From: Cylicocyclus nassatus
Taxonomy: Eukaryota; Nematoda; Chromadorea; Rhabditida; Strongylidae
Assembly: GCA_958299035.1 (NCBI GenBank)
Contig: CATQJL010000001.1
Location: forward strand, 76,839,594-76,903,593
Reading direction: 5' to 3'
DNA: 64,000 nucleotides
Shown in pieces: positions 21,230 to 32,603 of this stretch. The notes under the pieces were generated by a model. That model made no database searches and had not been told where the DNA came from. It saw only the letters and a list, made by a program, of their open reading frames with translations. The position numbers and the translations under genes were made by a program. Positions within the stretch are counted from its first letter, which is position 1. Each line of letters opens with the position of its first letter.

Positions 21230-24200
21230 ATCTACCATTAATTACGATCAAATCTGGTCTCAAAATATTCGCGTTCGTGCCGAGTTCAAAAATGTATGGA
21301 TAAGAGCAACTTGCTCAATTTTGATTACCTTCATGGAAGTCACGCCCCTAAATGAATTGCCCTCGGAGGTAAATTGCACTCGCTCAGCCTAGCCCAGGTA
21401 ATTATCTGTAAGCAGAGCACACAGAACGAAATGGATAACTTTGGAAAAGCTCAGAGTTGCGCTTTAAATGTAAAGGAAGCTTGAAAATTACTGCTTAACA
21501 AGAAAAACGCCAAACCGGTTTTCTGCGTTGTTTTCTGTCGACAAAGTCGATTCCTCTGGGCACCAGCGAGGACTAGTTTTGAACATTGAAGCAATTTGAC
21601 TCTATACATGTCTCCTTTTTCATAGCACTTACTAAATTGCAGACGAAAACAAAGGAATTTTTAATCCAATCTTCATCAAGCAGATTGCCAAAAGAAAGCC
21701 TGAATGCTCTTTTTTCCGTTTCTTGTTTACGAAAGAGGGACCTTAAAGGCAGCGTACAGGCAGGTTTGACGACTACAAGAAAAACATAGTTTGCTGCAGC
21801 TCCCACCCTAATGAGACTCTTGCCCAAGTAGCGTCGCTTCATTCTGGCGAGAAAACCGCTTCAGAAGTGGCGACTTAGACGCCCCGGCGGCCTGCCACCC
21901 CCTCAATCGATAGCCAGAGTGCCTATACAGCACACGGTCAAGGCGTAGGGTCCTATCACGACTCTGCGCCTTAACCCCGGCGGCAAGCGTCTTCAAAAAC
22001 GGGGGCCTCCGGAATAGGCCGTTTGCGACATTTTCGTGCTCTGCAAGTTGTATTTTCGGTCAGCGGGAAGGATAAGCCCAAGTAAGCAAAAAATATTTTG
22101 TTCGAAATTTTGCCCGGACCCTGCCTCTAACGAATCTCAGGATGGTATGAGAGTGAATAATGTAAGTCTTCTAAAGAACTGACTATTCACAAGCATTTGA
22201 CCCAAATTAAAAGTTGTGCAGCTGGCTACTAACTTTTTCGTAATTATGTTAACTAGCAGATATTCGTAAAAAATTTGGCAAAACTTGAACTTGACAAGAA
22301 GTAAATATCAATGAAAAGTAAATACTCAAACGACACACATCTGTTTGAGTTACAAAATGTTTTTCTCTTATATCGTTCGCTTGTGTTTAATTGATATTGC
22401 GATTTCCGCCGTAAAATGCTTCGATATCTGTCGTAAAACAAGCGTAAAGTGCCATTTAAGAGCTTTTATGAAAGCGAAGAAAACATTGAGCTGTTTTATT
22501 AGAAAATTTATGATAGGCGAAGGCTTGAAATGTCCTACAGAAGGCAGAAACATTGGCTCTAGTTTTGGCGTCGATCAACAGTCAACTTTAATCACAAATG
22601 TTGGGTTTTCCGACCTATCGAGTCTAGATCTAGCATAACAGAAGCTCTCAATATAACTTTTACTAAGTTTTCAAATAAATGTGAGAAAAAGAGTGAGGGA
22701 CAAATACGGTTTACGTGCCATCAATAGCCTTAGCAGAGCGCAGACGAATGATCTTACAACAAGCGTACTATTTTTTGTTCTCAGGTCTTGGCATGGTGCA
22801 CACTTGTCAATGTAAGTTTTGTTTGTGACCAAGAGTGCAAAAATTCCTTAATGCTCAATTTTGACGTTTTTGTGCTCGACGCTTTTTTCAGAGCATGAAT
22901 GGGAATAAAAGATTATCGAACGTCAAGAACCGGGACGAATCGAAACCGAAGAGGAGATTAGTAAAAAACACAAGCGCTAGTTGATTGGCCACCTTGCGCG
23001 AGCCTGTCCCTCAACTCACTTTTACATGCCGGAGTGACCTGATTTTATACAAGCCATACAAAGGATTGTTAAGGCGCAAGTCCGGCGGTAAAGCAGTGCG
23101 CTCATAATTCCAGCTCGCAGCAATCGAAAACGGTTCTAAAGCGTGCCATATTTCGGTATCGTACGACAGAATTTCTACTCCAATCTGTGCTTTCTCCTCC
23201 TTAAATATGGGCGAAAATGGACAGAAGAAAACGACTTTTTTGGAGGACCTAATACACAAAAGGGGAGGGACAAAATTAATGGCTTCTGTGACAAAAGTGT
23301 GTAGGATGCGTTTGACGGCGGATCAAGCGTCCATCTGTTTTTACCAACCATTAACATCGTGATGCGATAGTAAAAATGACCCTTTATTTATCGAAAATAT
23401 TTTGGACTTCTGTCAACTGAATTGTACTCCGTACGCAGAAGATTTCAAATTCGTACGATATGTTTTTCCATTCCTGCTTTGAGATCGCGCACTGCAGCAG
23501 AGCAACCGTTGGCACTAATCAAGGATGGAAGTCTACAACCCAACCCAAGAGGGTTTCTCGATTTAAGAAAATGAGAGGTAATGGAAGCATATCAAAAGCA
23601 GCAGTATTTGGTCTTCACAAGTGCGCCTGAAAATCATAAAATGTCTTCTAAATCAGTTGAACCGTTTTCGCAGGTGATAGATACTCTTGTTTTTTACACG
23701 GAAAGTTTTACACGTTCAGGTTCTCACAATTGATGAACATATGATCGTTCGCGATTACATCTTCTTATTGTGTAAAGCATTCTTGCAAATGCTAGGACTA
23801 GGTGGTTAGAAGTGTACTTTACCATAATTGTTTGGAATGGCTTGTTAAGGATTTCATTCAGATGCGGAGCGAAATATAAAGGTGAACAATTGTCGTGGAC
23901 CTTCTTGCCTGGAATAGGAAATTACGAAGAAAGAACGAAGAAAGAAGAAGAAGCAGAAAATTTTGAAGTGCATGAAAACCAAGGGCGCCTGGAAGGTAGC
24001 CCGACGCGCGAGCGTGCGGGGCGGAATGCCCGCGGAAGCTGTCCGGGATACACACTATACTCTGCCGTATCAAAATCTTCTCACTTCGCGACGAAAATTG
24101 CTCAATTATTTTGCGAGACTAGTAAGAGTAAAGGTCGAGTCGGAACCTCAATATTTCAAAAATTTTCAGTGTTCGGTGCAATAATAGGTCATGCAATTTT

Positions 24201-24840
24201 TCCAAACTCAACAACTGGAAATTCATTTAGCAAAATTTTAGAAGAGCAGGTATTTAAAGATATTGGAAAGATATTTAATTTATTAATCTGAAAATGAATT
24301 GAAAATTTGAAAAACTAGCTGATGTCGAAAGGGATGCATTGCGTTGCTATTTGTTTGCTCTATCCGAGTGTTGTCAAAGCTCTTCCGAGAGTTTGAAATG
24401 GGAATTGCAGAAAATAGCTAAAATTAGGTTAGGTAAAAACTCTGGGTTGAAGATTCTGACAATTATTCGACAAGGACCGAAGGGCTCGAAACCAATACAT
24501 AACTGCTAAGAGAAGAATATCCTGCACCGAGCAGCGTTCAAAGCGTTCAAAGCGTTATGCTATGTGGTTTCAGGATAGCTCTACCGTACGTTCGGACTCC
24601 TAATATAAACGTCAAATGTGCAAGGTGTATAAATGAGCAATTTAAGATTTTTTGTAGAATTGCTTTGAACGGAGTCACCTTTTTCTCTAAACTTCCCTGG
24701 CGATTGAACCTCTTTCATTTTTTTGGCTTCAAACTCGTGGTAGATCAAAGTTGGCGAAAAAGCAAGAAACTTATCGAATGGGGCTTTGAGACTTTTATAA
24801 GGTAAAAAAGGTGAACTTGTTGCGATTGTATACCAAAACG
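21230..24840. other. Repeat remnants, no supported gene
   Basis: 21850-22110 is a copy of repeat R3 (AGGGTCCTATCACGACTCTG). Near 23240 GGAGGACCTAATA and near 24590 TTCGGACTCCTAATATA look like mariner right ends. 24310-24460 (TTTGCTCTATCCGAGTGTTG) is a remnant of the 14510-15529 MITE. The 159-codon frame 23812-24291 runs into this area and has no domain or splice support. Confidence 0.35.
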
Positions 24841-24841
24841 G

Positions 24842-25333
24842 ATGGAACTTGTGGGACAACCTTATATGATTTTGAGTAGCAGGTTAAGTATACTAATTCT
24901 TAGAAAAGAAACCGAAGGCAATAGCGCGGAGGGGGTGGGGAAGACAGAGGCCAATAAGGGTTTTCTTTTAACCTTTAAAGAAACTTTTCTGTGGCCCTCA
25001 TTCAATTTTTATGGAGGTCGTAAACGTGATTCCGGTAAGCCTCCAGGAGAGATTTTCTTTGATCGAGAAAGAGCACATGAGTTTTCGAAGCACGAACATA
25101 GGAATTGTGAATTCATAGGGAACATATTGCAGTATAATGTTTTTACAGAAGAAAACCATTTACAGACTTTCAGTGGATGCATGGAGATGTTATATCCGAT
25201 GTTTTATCTTAAACAATTCGCAGTACTGTCTTACCTGCTCAGTGAAAATACAAGAAAATGTTGCAGCATCGCTCTAGAGCAGCTTTCAGCCCACAGTTGC
25301 ACCGATTCTGCTACGGACGAACTAAGTCTTTAA
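24842..25333 (+). CDS. Unrecognised 163-codon open frame (doubtful)
   Basis: This is one of the longest uninterrupted frames in the window. Its first codons overlap a mariner-like end (TGTGGGACAACCTTATA, about 24850-24866), so the stated Met is unlikely to be the true start. The product shows no signal peptide, transmembrane segment or motif that I recognise; the C-terminal third is moderately Cys/Leu/Ser rich. No AATAAA or clear splice site brackets it. A frame of this length can arise by chance in a 64 kb window, so coding status is uncertain. Confidence 0.15.
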   Translation: MELVGQPYMILSSRLSILILRKETEGNSAEGVGKTEANKGFLLTFKETFLWPSFNFYGGRKRDSGKPPGEIFFDRERAHEFSKHEHRNCEFIGNILQYNVFTEENHLQTFSGCMEMLYPMFYLKQFAVLSYLLSENTRKCCSIALEQLSAHSCTDSATDELSL

Positions 25334-26077
25334 AACAACCTCAAGTGCATTTATGCCACCCTAAGCACCGAAACAAAACGGACTTTTATGGTCAAGCTTA
25401 CAAGGAGGTGTCAACTTAGAATTGACCGTTCTGCGCATCTTCTTTAAATGTTCTTTGGAGATGTGTCTTTATTTGTACAAGAAACCTAAGAGCTGATTTT
25501 TCGCGAAAATTTTAAAGCGGCGTTATGCACTCACAGGTACTCATCGTTCTGTCAGGCGCTCTTAAAGAACGTTGAAATCCCAACAAAACGTTTCTTGTGT
25601 AATGCCTATCGCTCTATATTTTGTCGTTTCCACAAATTGTCATAATGTATTCATGGAACATCTCCTGATGCTTTATCAATCTCGTCCTTGCGAAATCTTC
25701 CTTATGTGCTGCAACCTTAATTAAGAAAACATTAGGTCACTCTCACAATCCATTAACTATTTTTAGTAAGAATGGCTTGCAAAATGGGTTGATAAAACAC
25801 AGCGTACCCTGCAACTGTCTACCACATCACAGCAAAACAGCCTTTTTGTTGGTTGTCACTTTGCTTACAAGGGAACGATACTCAATGTCCGTGGCCTTTC
25901 AAAACGTAATTCATACCATTACACTCGTCTTCGAACGCTGATTCCGAATCTGCCTTCCGTTTCTGCTAATCGTTTCTCCGAAAGTTAGAAGAAGAAGTTA
26001 TGGGAGAATTACGAGTTAAGTTTGGCTGCTCAAGGGAAGTATGGTCATTGGAACGGCCTGTACCGCGGTCACTTTTT

Positions 26078-26133
26078 GGTCTGGTGGTTAATGCAATAGC
26101 CTTATAAGTTGATGCAGGTGTAGGTTCAAACCC
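26078..26133 (+). other. tRNA-like pol III promoter segment (left arm)
   Basis: GGTCTGGTGGTTAATGC resembles a D-arm/A box, and GGTTCAAACCC at 26123-26133 is a T-arm/B box at the normal spacing. No complete cloverleaf could be folded, so it is a tRNA-derived relic, not a functional tRNA. Confidence 0.5.
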
Positions 26134-26333
26134 TTTTGTGTTTTTACTTTTGCATTACCTCAATTAAGCTTGTTCGAGAAAATTTACTTGAGCTATGATC
26201 ATTGGTTACAATTTAGCGCAAATAGTAATCTTTTTTTCCGAATTTCCACATTTTTTCAAGAGTAAGGGCGTTCACTTGCTTGATGATGCGAATGAAGGTT
26301 AGTTGAGGCAATGCAAAACTGAAAAACACAAAA

Positions 26334-26390
26334 GGATTCGAACTTGCAACTGCATCAACTCACAGGGCTATCGCACTAACCACTAGACCA
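26334..26390 (-). other. tRNA-like pol III promoter segment (right arm)
   Basis: On the minus strand TGGTCTAGTGGTTAGTGC (A box, strongly like the D arm of eukaryotic tRNA-Glu) is followed 30 nt later by GTTCGAATCC (B box). This is the better preserved of the two arm copies. The anticodon region is not convincing. Confidence 0.55.
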
Positions 26391-26579
26391 CAGTGCATAG
26401 GTAGCATTTGCGCTCCGACCATATTTCACCGGGCATCCACAATCCGCGCGATCCATTATAACATTTTGAAGCGATTAGCAGAAACAGAAGTCAGATTCGG
26501 AATCAGTGTTTCCAAGAAGACTGTAATGGTATACATATCATCTTAAAAGGCCACGGACACCGAGTATCGTTTCCTTGTT

Positions 26580-27340
26580 GACATTCTCGTATCTAGCACC
26601 ATAGCTTTCCCAAAAATCTGCTTCGCGATTGCATAGAACCAACATCATTTTATCATATTTTACAATTTTTAAGAATTATTACATATGCTATCTATTCTGT
26701 TCTTTCCAAGTACATTACACTCGAACATCAACATTGAGATTAGTCTACAATTTTGCTGAATGTTGAACTTTGCAAAAAAAGGATAATTTTTCTGAAGCGA
26801 GTAAATCAAAGGCCGTGGAGAAAACTTGTCTTAAATTTCAACGCGGTGCGCCCTCCCCTCCCCTCCAAATATAAAAATAGAACGTAATCGATCGCAAAGC
26901 ACACTCCCTAATTGCCCTCAAACCCGTGAGTGCAAGCCGTCTTTGTGGCACTCGTACAAGTTCTCGATTTTTACTCCTCTAACCGCTGGAGATGCATGTG
27001 ACACGAGACTCGTAAGGGTCCTGCAACAATTCTGCGTTTCAAACCTTGGCGGCTGCTTCTGCACCAGTTCACATTGAATATGGGGAATTTATGAAAATGC
27101 TAGTTTCCGATATTTTTACTCCTTGCAAGGTGCATTTTCGGGATCAGCGCATCGAATGACCAGGTAAGCAAGAATCGTGGCGGTCAAGATGCTGAGAGAC
27201 ATTCCATCCTAAGATAGTTAGGGGGTTTAACTCGCTGAGAAAATCTTATGATATTCCAGGTCCGATTGTCACTGAACCTCGGCATTGCGTGTAACTTTCG
27301 AATTGATTGTATAGCCTTGCGCCAAGATTGTTAAATTCTT
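26580..27340. other. No gene; R3 repeat copy at 26925-27180
   Basis: GGGTCCTGCAACAATTCTGCG and later GACCAGGTAAGCAAGA match the R3 repeat at 8925-9200. Nothing else was identified. Confidence 0.35.
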
Positions 27341-27344
27341 TATT

Positions 27345-27384
27345 CAGGCTTACGTTTCGGCGTCGTCGACTTCTTCAGAGCCTG
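27345..27384 (-). ncRNA. Hammerhead-ribozyme-like motif at the 3' end of a Penelope-like element
   Basis: Minus strand: CAGGCT, then CUGAAGA (catalytic-core type), a helix II candidate with one mismatch (G-x-CG / CG-x-C around a 4-nt loop), GAAA, CGUA and AGCCUG. The first and last six bases are perfectly complementary (helix I). Helix III is essentially absent, as reported for the minimal hammerheads of Penelope-like elements. The same layout with different pairing bases occurs at 63307-63345, which is covariation support. An extra A after the core and the helix II mismatch suggest weak or no activity. Confidence 0.5.
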
Positions 27385-28735
27385 GAAAGGTTAGAAAGAT
27401 TGCGACTTATCCGCTCAAGCGCCTAATCAGCCACAGGATATCACTCCACATCATGCTAAACACTACTAGGATACCAGAGGGTCAGAACCAAGCTAGCGCC
27501 CACCTCAATAGCCTTAGCGGTGAACAGAGCAAGTACCACAGACTGTATATGCCCTCATTAGTGAGCCTCTCTTATAACATCCGACCTCGACCTCGCAGAT
27601 CAAAACCCAAAGAGGTTTGATACAGAACTAACTCATTGGTCACCGGCGATGCATTCCTCCTTGCGATTCATTTTAGGGTTCTTGGATATCCAGAATAAGG
27701 TTTTTCGCGCTATAACCTCGGGTTCTCGCCATAGCATCGTGACGTTGTTTCGATGGAGCGATTACCATGGCATTGCCTGCGAAGGGCGCCTAGCGGATTA
27801 GATGTTTCCTTTTTCGAGGCGTCCAGGTGCTCCTTGATCCTTACGCACAAAGGTCTGCCCGTTTCGCCTGTACCGGTCCCCTCATGATAAGCACGTGATT
27901 ATGTAGACCACCCCTAACTCCATGCAATCACCTGGCTTCCTGCTTGGACAGATCACGCAACCTGGACTTGTGCATATGCGATCGTATACGCGATTGCGTA
28001 AATTGTTGCCTAAAGCTAGGGAGCGGTATGTCTATGACCCTGACGTAAGTTTCAAGGCCCGCGTGCTGTAAATTTTTTCGAAAGCCCTGCCTAACTTTTC
28101 TGAAATGAAAGGTGGTGGTTGCTCGACTGTGCGCGGTCTGCGTTCTGGATGACAGGAGTACTTTGACAGACTAACCGTTATCAAATAACCGTTAGACTGC
28201 GCGATCTGCTTGGCTATATTTATTGATGAAACGCATGCGCACGCATCCGATGAGACTGCTTTGGCTGATCTAAACATGTTACCTACCACCGACCGCTTTG
28301 TGCTCCAAGGGTGAGCAGAGCGATATTGGATTAAGATGTTCTTATTGCTTGGCTTCCGATACCATTTTGTTTTCTACGAGCCACCCAATAGATGTATCTG
28401 AACATTCAGAAAGGCAAGCCAACTTTCGCTGGGTTTTTCCCTGAGTGAATTTAATGTGGGGGATTGGCTCTCTTGAAGATTGAAGCATATGTCCATCTCG
28501 TCTTGCGTGGGGCACACGATGCAACAGTCATCTATATAGCGACGGTATAACAGTGGCTTGCGAGCCAGTATTGGAGCTTCGACTTTAGACATAAAAGCGA
28601 TAGCTACAGTAGGGGCTAACCTTTGCCCCATGGCTAAACCCCTGATTTGCCTTTAATACTGGCCTGACCAACGGAATATGTTGCGGCTAAGGCATTCGTT
28701 TAGAAATGTCGTTATTTGAGTGGTAGTGAACTCAT
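27345..28735 (-). pseudogene. Penelope-like retroelement, decayed (RT plus GIY-YIG)
   Basis: Reading the minus strand from high to low coordinates: 28631-28374 carries reverse-transcriptase motif B (MGQRLAP) and the active-site box RRYIDDCCIVCP. 28289-28032 matches the linker of the copy at 56637-56859. About 27985-27800 in shifted frames encodes the CxxC-rich DRICTSPGCVICPS segment and the GETGRPLCVRIKEHLDA part of a GIY-YIG endonuclease. RT followed by GIY-YIG is diagnostic of Penelope-like elements. Several frame changes break the protein. The 5' part is cut off by the palindromic MITE at 28762; the 3' end carries the hammerhead-like motif. Confidence 0.85.
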
Positions 28736-28761
28736 GCGTACTGAGAGAGTTTCAATGCTCT

Positions 28762-29567
28762 TACAAGGGAGGTTCACTTATTCGAAGTGGCAATTCGGAA
28801 GGTGATCTACAGCAGTAGATAGAGCTTAAAAAGCTGATCTCAGATATGCCTTCTATATCTGCGATGCATTGTTCTGAAGAAAGTTATGAGCTTTTCTAAA
28901 GCCAGATTTTCGTGCATTTTGAGCCGGAAAATCATGATAATCTCTACACGAAATTGTGCAAGCTCAAGCGAACCTCCTAGTAAGCATTGTAGTTATAATT
29001 TGAGTTCATTCGAACGTTTTCAAGCGTTTTCCGACCATGTTGTTTATCCACAGGTTGTCATTTCCGTCCTAGATCACACTTCCATTATATATACAAAAAA
29101 GCCCATAACCTTCATTTTAAAAACCGCGTCGTCAGATATTGAAGATATATTTGAGACATCGTACGTTCTATCCATTGGTAGTTTCCAAAAAGTTTCCGGA
29201 CGCGTTTTTCTAGATGGAGGTTGTGGCATTTTTTACATACAATAGAAGTGTGATCTAGGAAAGAAATGACTACCTGTGAATAAACAACATGGTCGGAAAA
29301 CATTCGCAAATCGTTCGGATGAACTCGAATTAGGCCTACAATGCTTACTAGGTGGTTTGCTTAAACTTGCACACTTTTGTGTAGAGATTATGTTGATTTT
29401 ACCACTCAAAATGCACGAAAATCTGTCTTTAGGAAAGCTCATAACTTTCTTCAGAACAATGCATCGCAGATATAGAAGGCATATCTGAGATCAGCTTTTT
29501 AAGCTCTATCTACTGGTGTAGATCGCCTTCCGAATTGCCACTTCGAATAAGTGAACCTCCCTTGTTA
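28762..29567. mobile_element. Long palindromic MITE (ACAAGGGA family)
   Basis: The ends are TACAAGGGAGGTTCAC and its complement GTGAACCTCCCTTGTTA. Arms of nearly 400 bp mirror each other, including GAAAGTTATGAGCTTTTC and CGACCATGTTGTTTAT segments. The mirrored open frames 28886-29245 and 29233-29442 are arm sequence. The conserved inner word GCTGAT-TC-(A/G)A-AT-TGCCTTC is present in GATATGCCTTC form. Confidence 0.85.
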
Positions 29568-31633
29568 GAGAAAACAATGAGTGTGTTGAATTTGGATGAT
29601 CTGCAATGCTTAAATTGAGCAAAATATAATGGCTGAAGATTGTCAAACAATCGCGCACTGCTTTCACATATACAATTGCATTTTTACAAACCTATGGGAC
29701 TAGAACAGAAAATATGATCTTTGTACTTTATGGTCGACAAATCACAATTAGACAAACAACTCGAAAAGGTGATATCTTCACATTTTCCTATTTTTGTTGA
29801 TTGACTTCTAACCTCGAAAAATCACAGCTCTGCATATGTATTTTACTGTGTGTCTTCTATATGATGACCATTGGGAACTTGAAGAAGCAGGATTGATTTT
29901 GCCGAGCATTTTATTTTTGAGTAATTGAATACTTTTGAATTCTTCTAGCCAGTGGAATTAATATATCAAAAAAATTTGGAGGTTTTCTTGCAGAACTTGC
30001 TCTGCGTTTTCAAATAGTATACGGTCGAACAAGAGGTGTGGCACACGACCACCGAAGCCTCCCCTCCCCAGTTGAGTTGGTCCTACCGAAAGCCCTTTGA
30101 AATACCATTTTTCTGTCGTAAGCATTGGAAGGAGGCGTGCATCAAGCACAATGTATAACATTTTTTTTATTAGCACGTAAAATAACCTCCGTAGACCAAA
30201 TTTCAGCGACTTTTGAAGTTTCTGAATATTGCGTTACCTTGCAGACATTGTCATTCAAATGTAATTAACTTTGTTTTTGTTGTGTTGTAACTGATCAGTT
30301 GTTCCTCATAGTGATCTGCCTCGCGTATTCTATCGTAACCTCAGAGTGCGCGGGAAATGAGCGCCATAACAGGCGCTCACTCATAGCCTTAGTCAGTTCA
30401 GTGTTCACTTTGTCTCTCATATTCTTACTGTTCTATTATTCGCTAACAAATATTCCTTTCTGCTCCTGTGCCTCCAACAGAAGTCCGAGTCGGAGGACAC
30501 AACAGTTTTGAAGCTGAGTTTGACCACTTTCTGCTTCCATTCTTAATAGTGCTCGCTGAATTTCACACTTTAATTGACCTACAAACTAAAGAAGGCGTAT
30601 CAGGTTTGCATCACGTCTGTGAAAGCAAGAAACTTAGGTTATCGCACATCTACTTTTTATCAAAAGTTTTGCGAAGGAAAGTTACTGTGGCTGCCGCGCT
30701 CTTCTTGGGGGCGCCACACTCCATCAGTTTACCCTCAAAGCGTTCATTCATTTAGGTTTTATGCAAACAAAACCGCTAAAGCTTTTTCTTTTCACAACAG
30801 ACATCTCGAAATCGTCACTGTAAGGAAGAAACATAGTTGTTTTTCCGTCGATGATTCGAATCTCTTAGGTTTTATAACAGTGATTTCAGTCAAATTCGCC
30901 TTCTTTATCGTGAGTAATAAATAGTTGCAAAAGAACCATTGTAAGCGAAAGTTGAATTAACGAGATCAGCAGTCTACAATTCCATAATTCTCTTTTGTTT
31001 GACTGGGATTTCCATGTGGGCAAATGAGCGGTGCTTGACATTGAGTGCAAAATGAATATCTAACTCATCTTTGAAAGAAAGTTATTCATGTCTGGAAAAG
31101 CATTTTACTTGGGTGGCTCAGTATTTGAAAACCTCAGAGTTCGCTAAAATTTAGTCACAAAGATTATTTGACATTCCAGTACGAAAATACTCGGTAAATT
31201 TGCTAAGGCTTCCTTCTACTGCTTACTTATGCGATGCTAGGTGAATATCTCATTGTGCTTGTGTTTTGCATATTGTGCTTAACTGACATTGTTAACAAAT
31301 CTTGTTATGGATAATCCCTTGATCACGACCTCTTTCCCAGTTTGACTTTTCAATATGACTCCTACGTGTGGCGTGTCACCCCGCGCCTGACCCCTGAGTA
31401 TACTTCATGCGTTTTGGCGGCAGCACCGCGGCTGTCGCATAAGGAACGCTTACTGCTTTCGCATCAACCTAAACTCTTGTTTTTTCTAAAGCCTGAGTGA
31501 ACTCGAAACATCGCAGAAGAGTGAGTAAGAGAATAATTCGATACAACAAGCACTTTAATTTGCTTATACATTCTGACAACTTCGGATGTCAGCGATGCGT
31601 TTTGGTACAGTTTACTGAATCTTTCATTTAGAA

Positions 31634-31897
31634 ATGCTTCGACATATGGCACTGGTAATTCTTTTTCTTGGTCAAGCGTCTTCGGTGGATCATAAAGGAG
31701 AGAATATCACTGCTGTGGAGTCCGTACGCAAACTTACCCCTGCTGATATGGAAGCCAAGCTGTTACCGCTGTTACCATGTTCGCAAACAGTACGCATTCA
31801 ACAATGCGAATTTCTAAGTTTTCTTTCAGTTCTTACAGCTGCTGGCGCTTTTGGCCTCTTAGGTCTTGGAATGATGAGGGATCATGGTGCATTTTAA
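31634..31897 (+). CDS. Small secreted protein, paralogue 2 (87 aa, unknown family)
   Basis: Signal peptide MLRHMALVILFLGQASS, then the same mature layout as the gene at 8334: KGENITAVESVRKLTPADM, the pair PC-x9-C, and a hydrophobic C-terminal segment (FLSFLSVLTAAGAFGLLGL). The proteins differ at roughly 18 positions, concentrated in the signal peptide, around the first Cys (LLPCSQTV against LGPCAQTL) and at the C-terminus; the central 30 residues are identical. The frame has no indels except near the end. AATAAA is at 31975-31980. TTTCATTTAG lies two bases before the ATG. It sits downstream of an old hAT-like copy shared with the other paralogue. Function unknown; secretion inferred. Confidence 0.78.
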   Translation: MLRHMALVILFLGQASSVDHKGENITAVESVRKLTPADMEAKLLPLLPCSQTVRIQQCEFLSFLSVLTAAGAFGLLGLGMMRDHGAF

Positions 31898-31974
31898 TCC
31901 ACACAAGCTTCTGCAATCTTTCCCGACTTGTGGATCGAAAAATCGTTTCAGTGCACTGCCGACTGAAACACTGA

Positions 31975-31980
31975 AATAAA
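31975..31980 (+). terminator. AATAAA polyadenylation signal
   Basis: Located 78 nt after the stop of the 31634 gene and conserved with 8670-8675. Confidence 0.65.
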
Positions 31981-32249
31981 TTTTGTAACTTTATTTACTT
32001 TTTTGAATAAAGGACATTGCATAGAATTGAACTTTCACGTAGAGAGTAAAAAACTGAAAATTCTGTCTCTTCAATATCCTTTGTAGTCATTCGTCCTACG
32101 CACTCTAATAAAGTCGAAGATTCTGAAAGAGTGCGAACATTTGCAGTAATATGCGTCCTTTGGTTAATAAAAGTCAGCGTTTTGATCCTTGCGAATTGCT
32201 CTCGTATTTCGCGACTCTCTAACGTAGAAGGCATAATTGGACTATAGAC

Positions 32250-32325
32250 AGAGATCGATCCATGGATCTCAGGATCTCACCTGGTCATAGCGGAGCGTTG
32301 AACGCCCGTTCAAATTTTACACATA
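32250..32325 (-). mobile_element. tRNA-like SINE remnant
   Basis: Partner of 9360-9445. CGCTCCGCTATGACCAGGTG on the minus strand matches the SINE at 59129-59374. Confidence 0.4.
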
Positions 32326-32603
32326 TTGTTTGGTTTGTAGAATGGGAAATCACACAATAAAGGCTATCAAATCACGACGGATTGTTTTTTGCCTAAACAT
32401 GGCAGATTTGGAAATCCCTTTGAACGCCCTGTCCCACAATGGGATTGTGTCTGAAAGTTTATAGTTCTACAGTAATAAAAGCGATCATCAGTGACTCGAT
32501 TCACAGCGCACTAGGCTAAAGCTTCAACAAAATGGTACCTAGAGGTTGACAAAAACAAATCTGAAACTTTCAGCAAACATTGGCAAATCGAAAGAAGCTT
32601 ACT

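Larger units (their letters stand above)
25867..26578. mobile_element. Palindromic MITE with a tRNA-like segment in each arm
   Basis: The ends read TACAAGGGAACGATACTC and CGAGTATCGTTTCCTTGTTG. The arms are mirrored over about 300 bp and include GTCCGTGGCC and GATTCCGAATCTGCCTTC. It belongs with the other ACAAGGGA-ended palindromes at 28762, 32604, 45963 and 61558. Each arm holds a tRNA-like stretch with A-box and B-box type words, annotated separately. Confidence 0.75.

Noticed and set aside
23812..24291. 159-codon plus frame
   Set aside because: No signal peptide, domain, paralogue or splice evidence; runs into mariner-remnant sequence at 24310.
26334..26390. Possible functional tRNA gene
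   Set aside because: A and B boxes are present but no acceptor stem or convincing anticodon arm closes, and it is embedded in a MITE arm.
28886..29442. 119- and 69-codon mirrored frames
   Set aside because: They are the two arms of the palindromic MITE 28762-29567.
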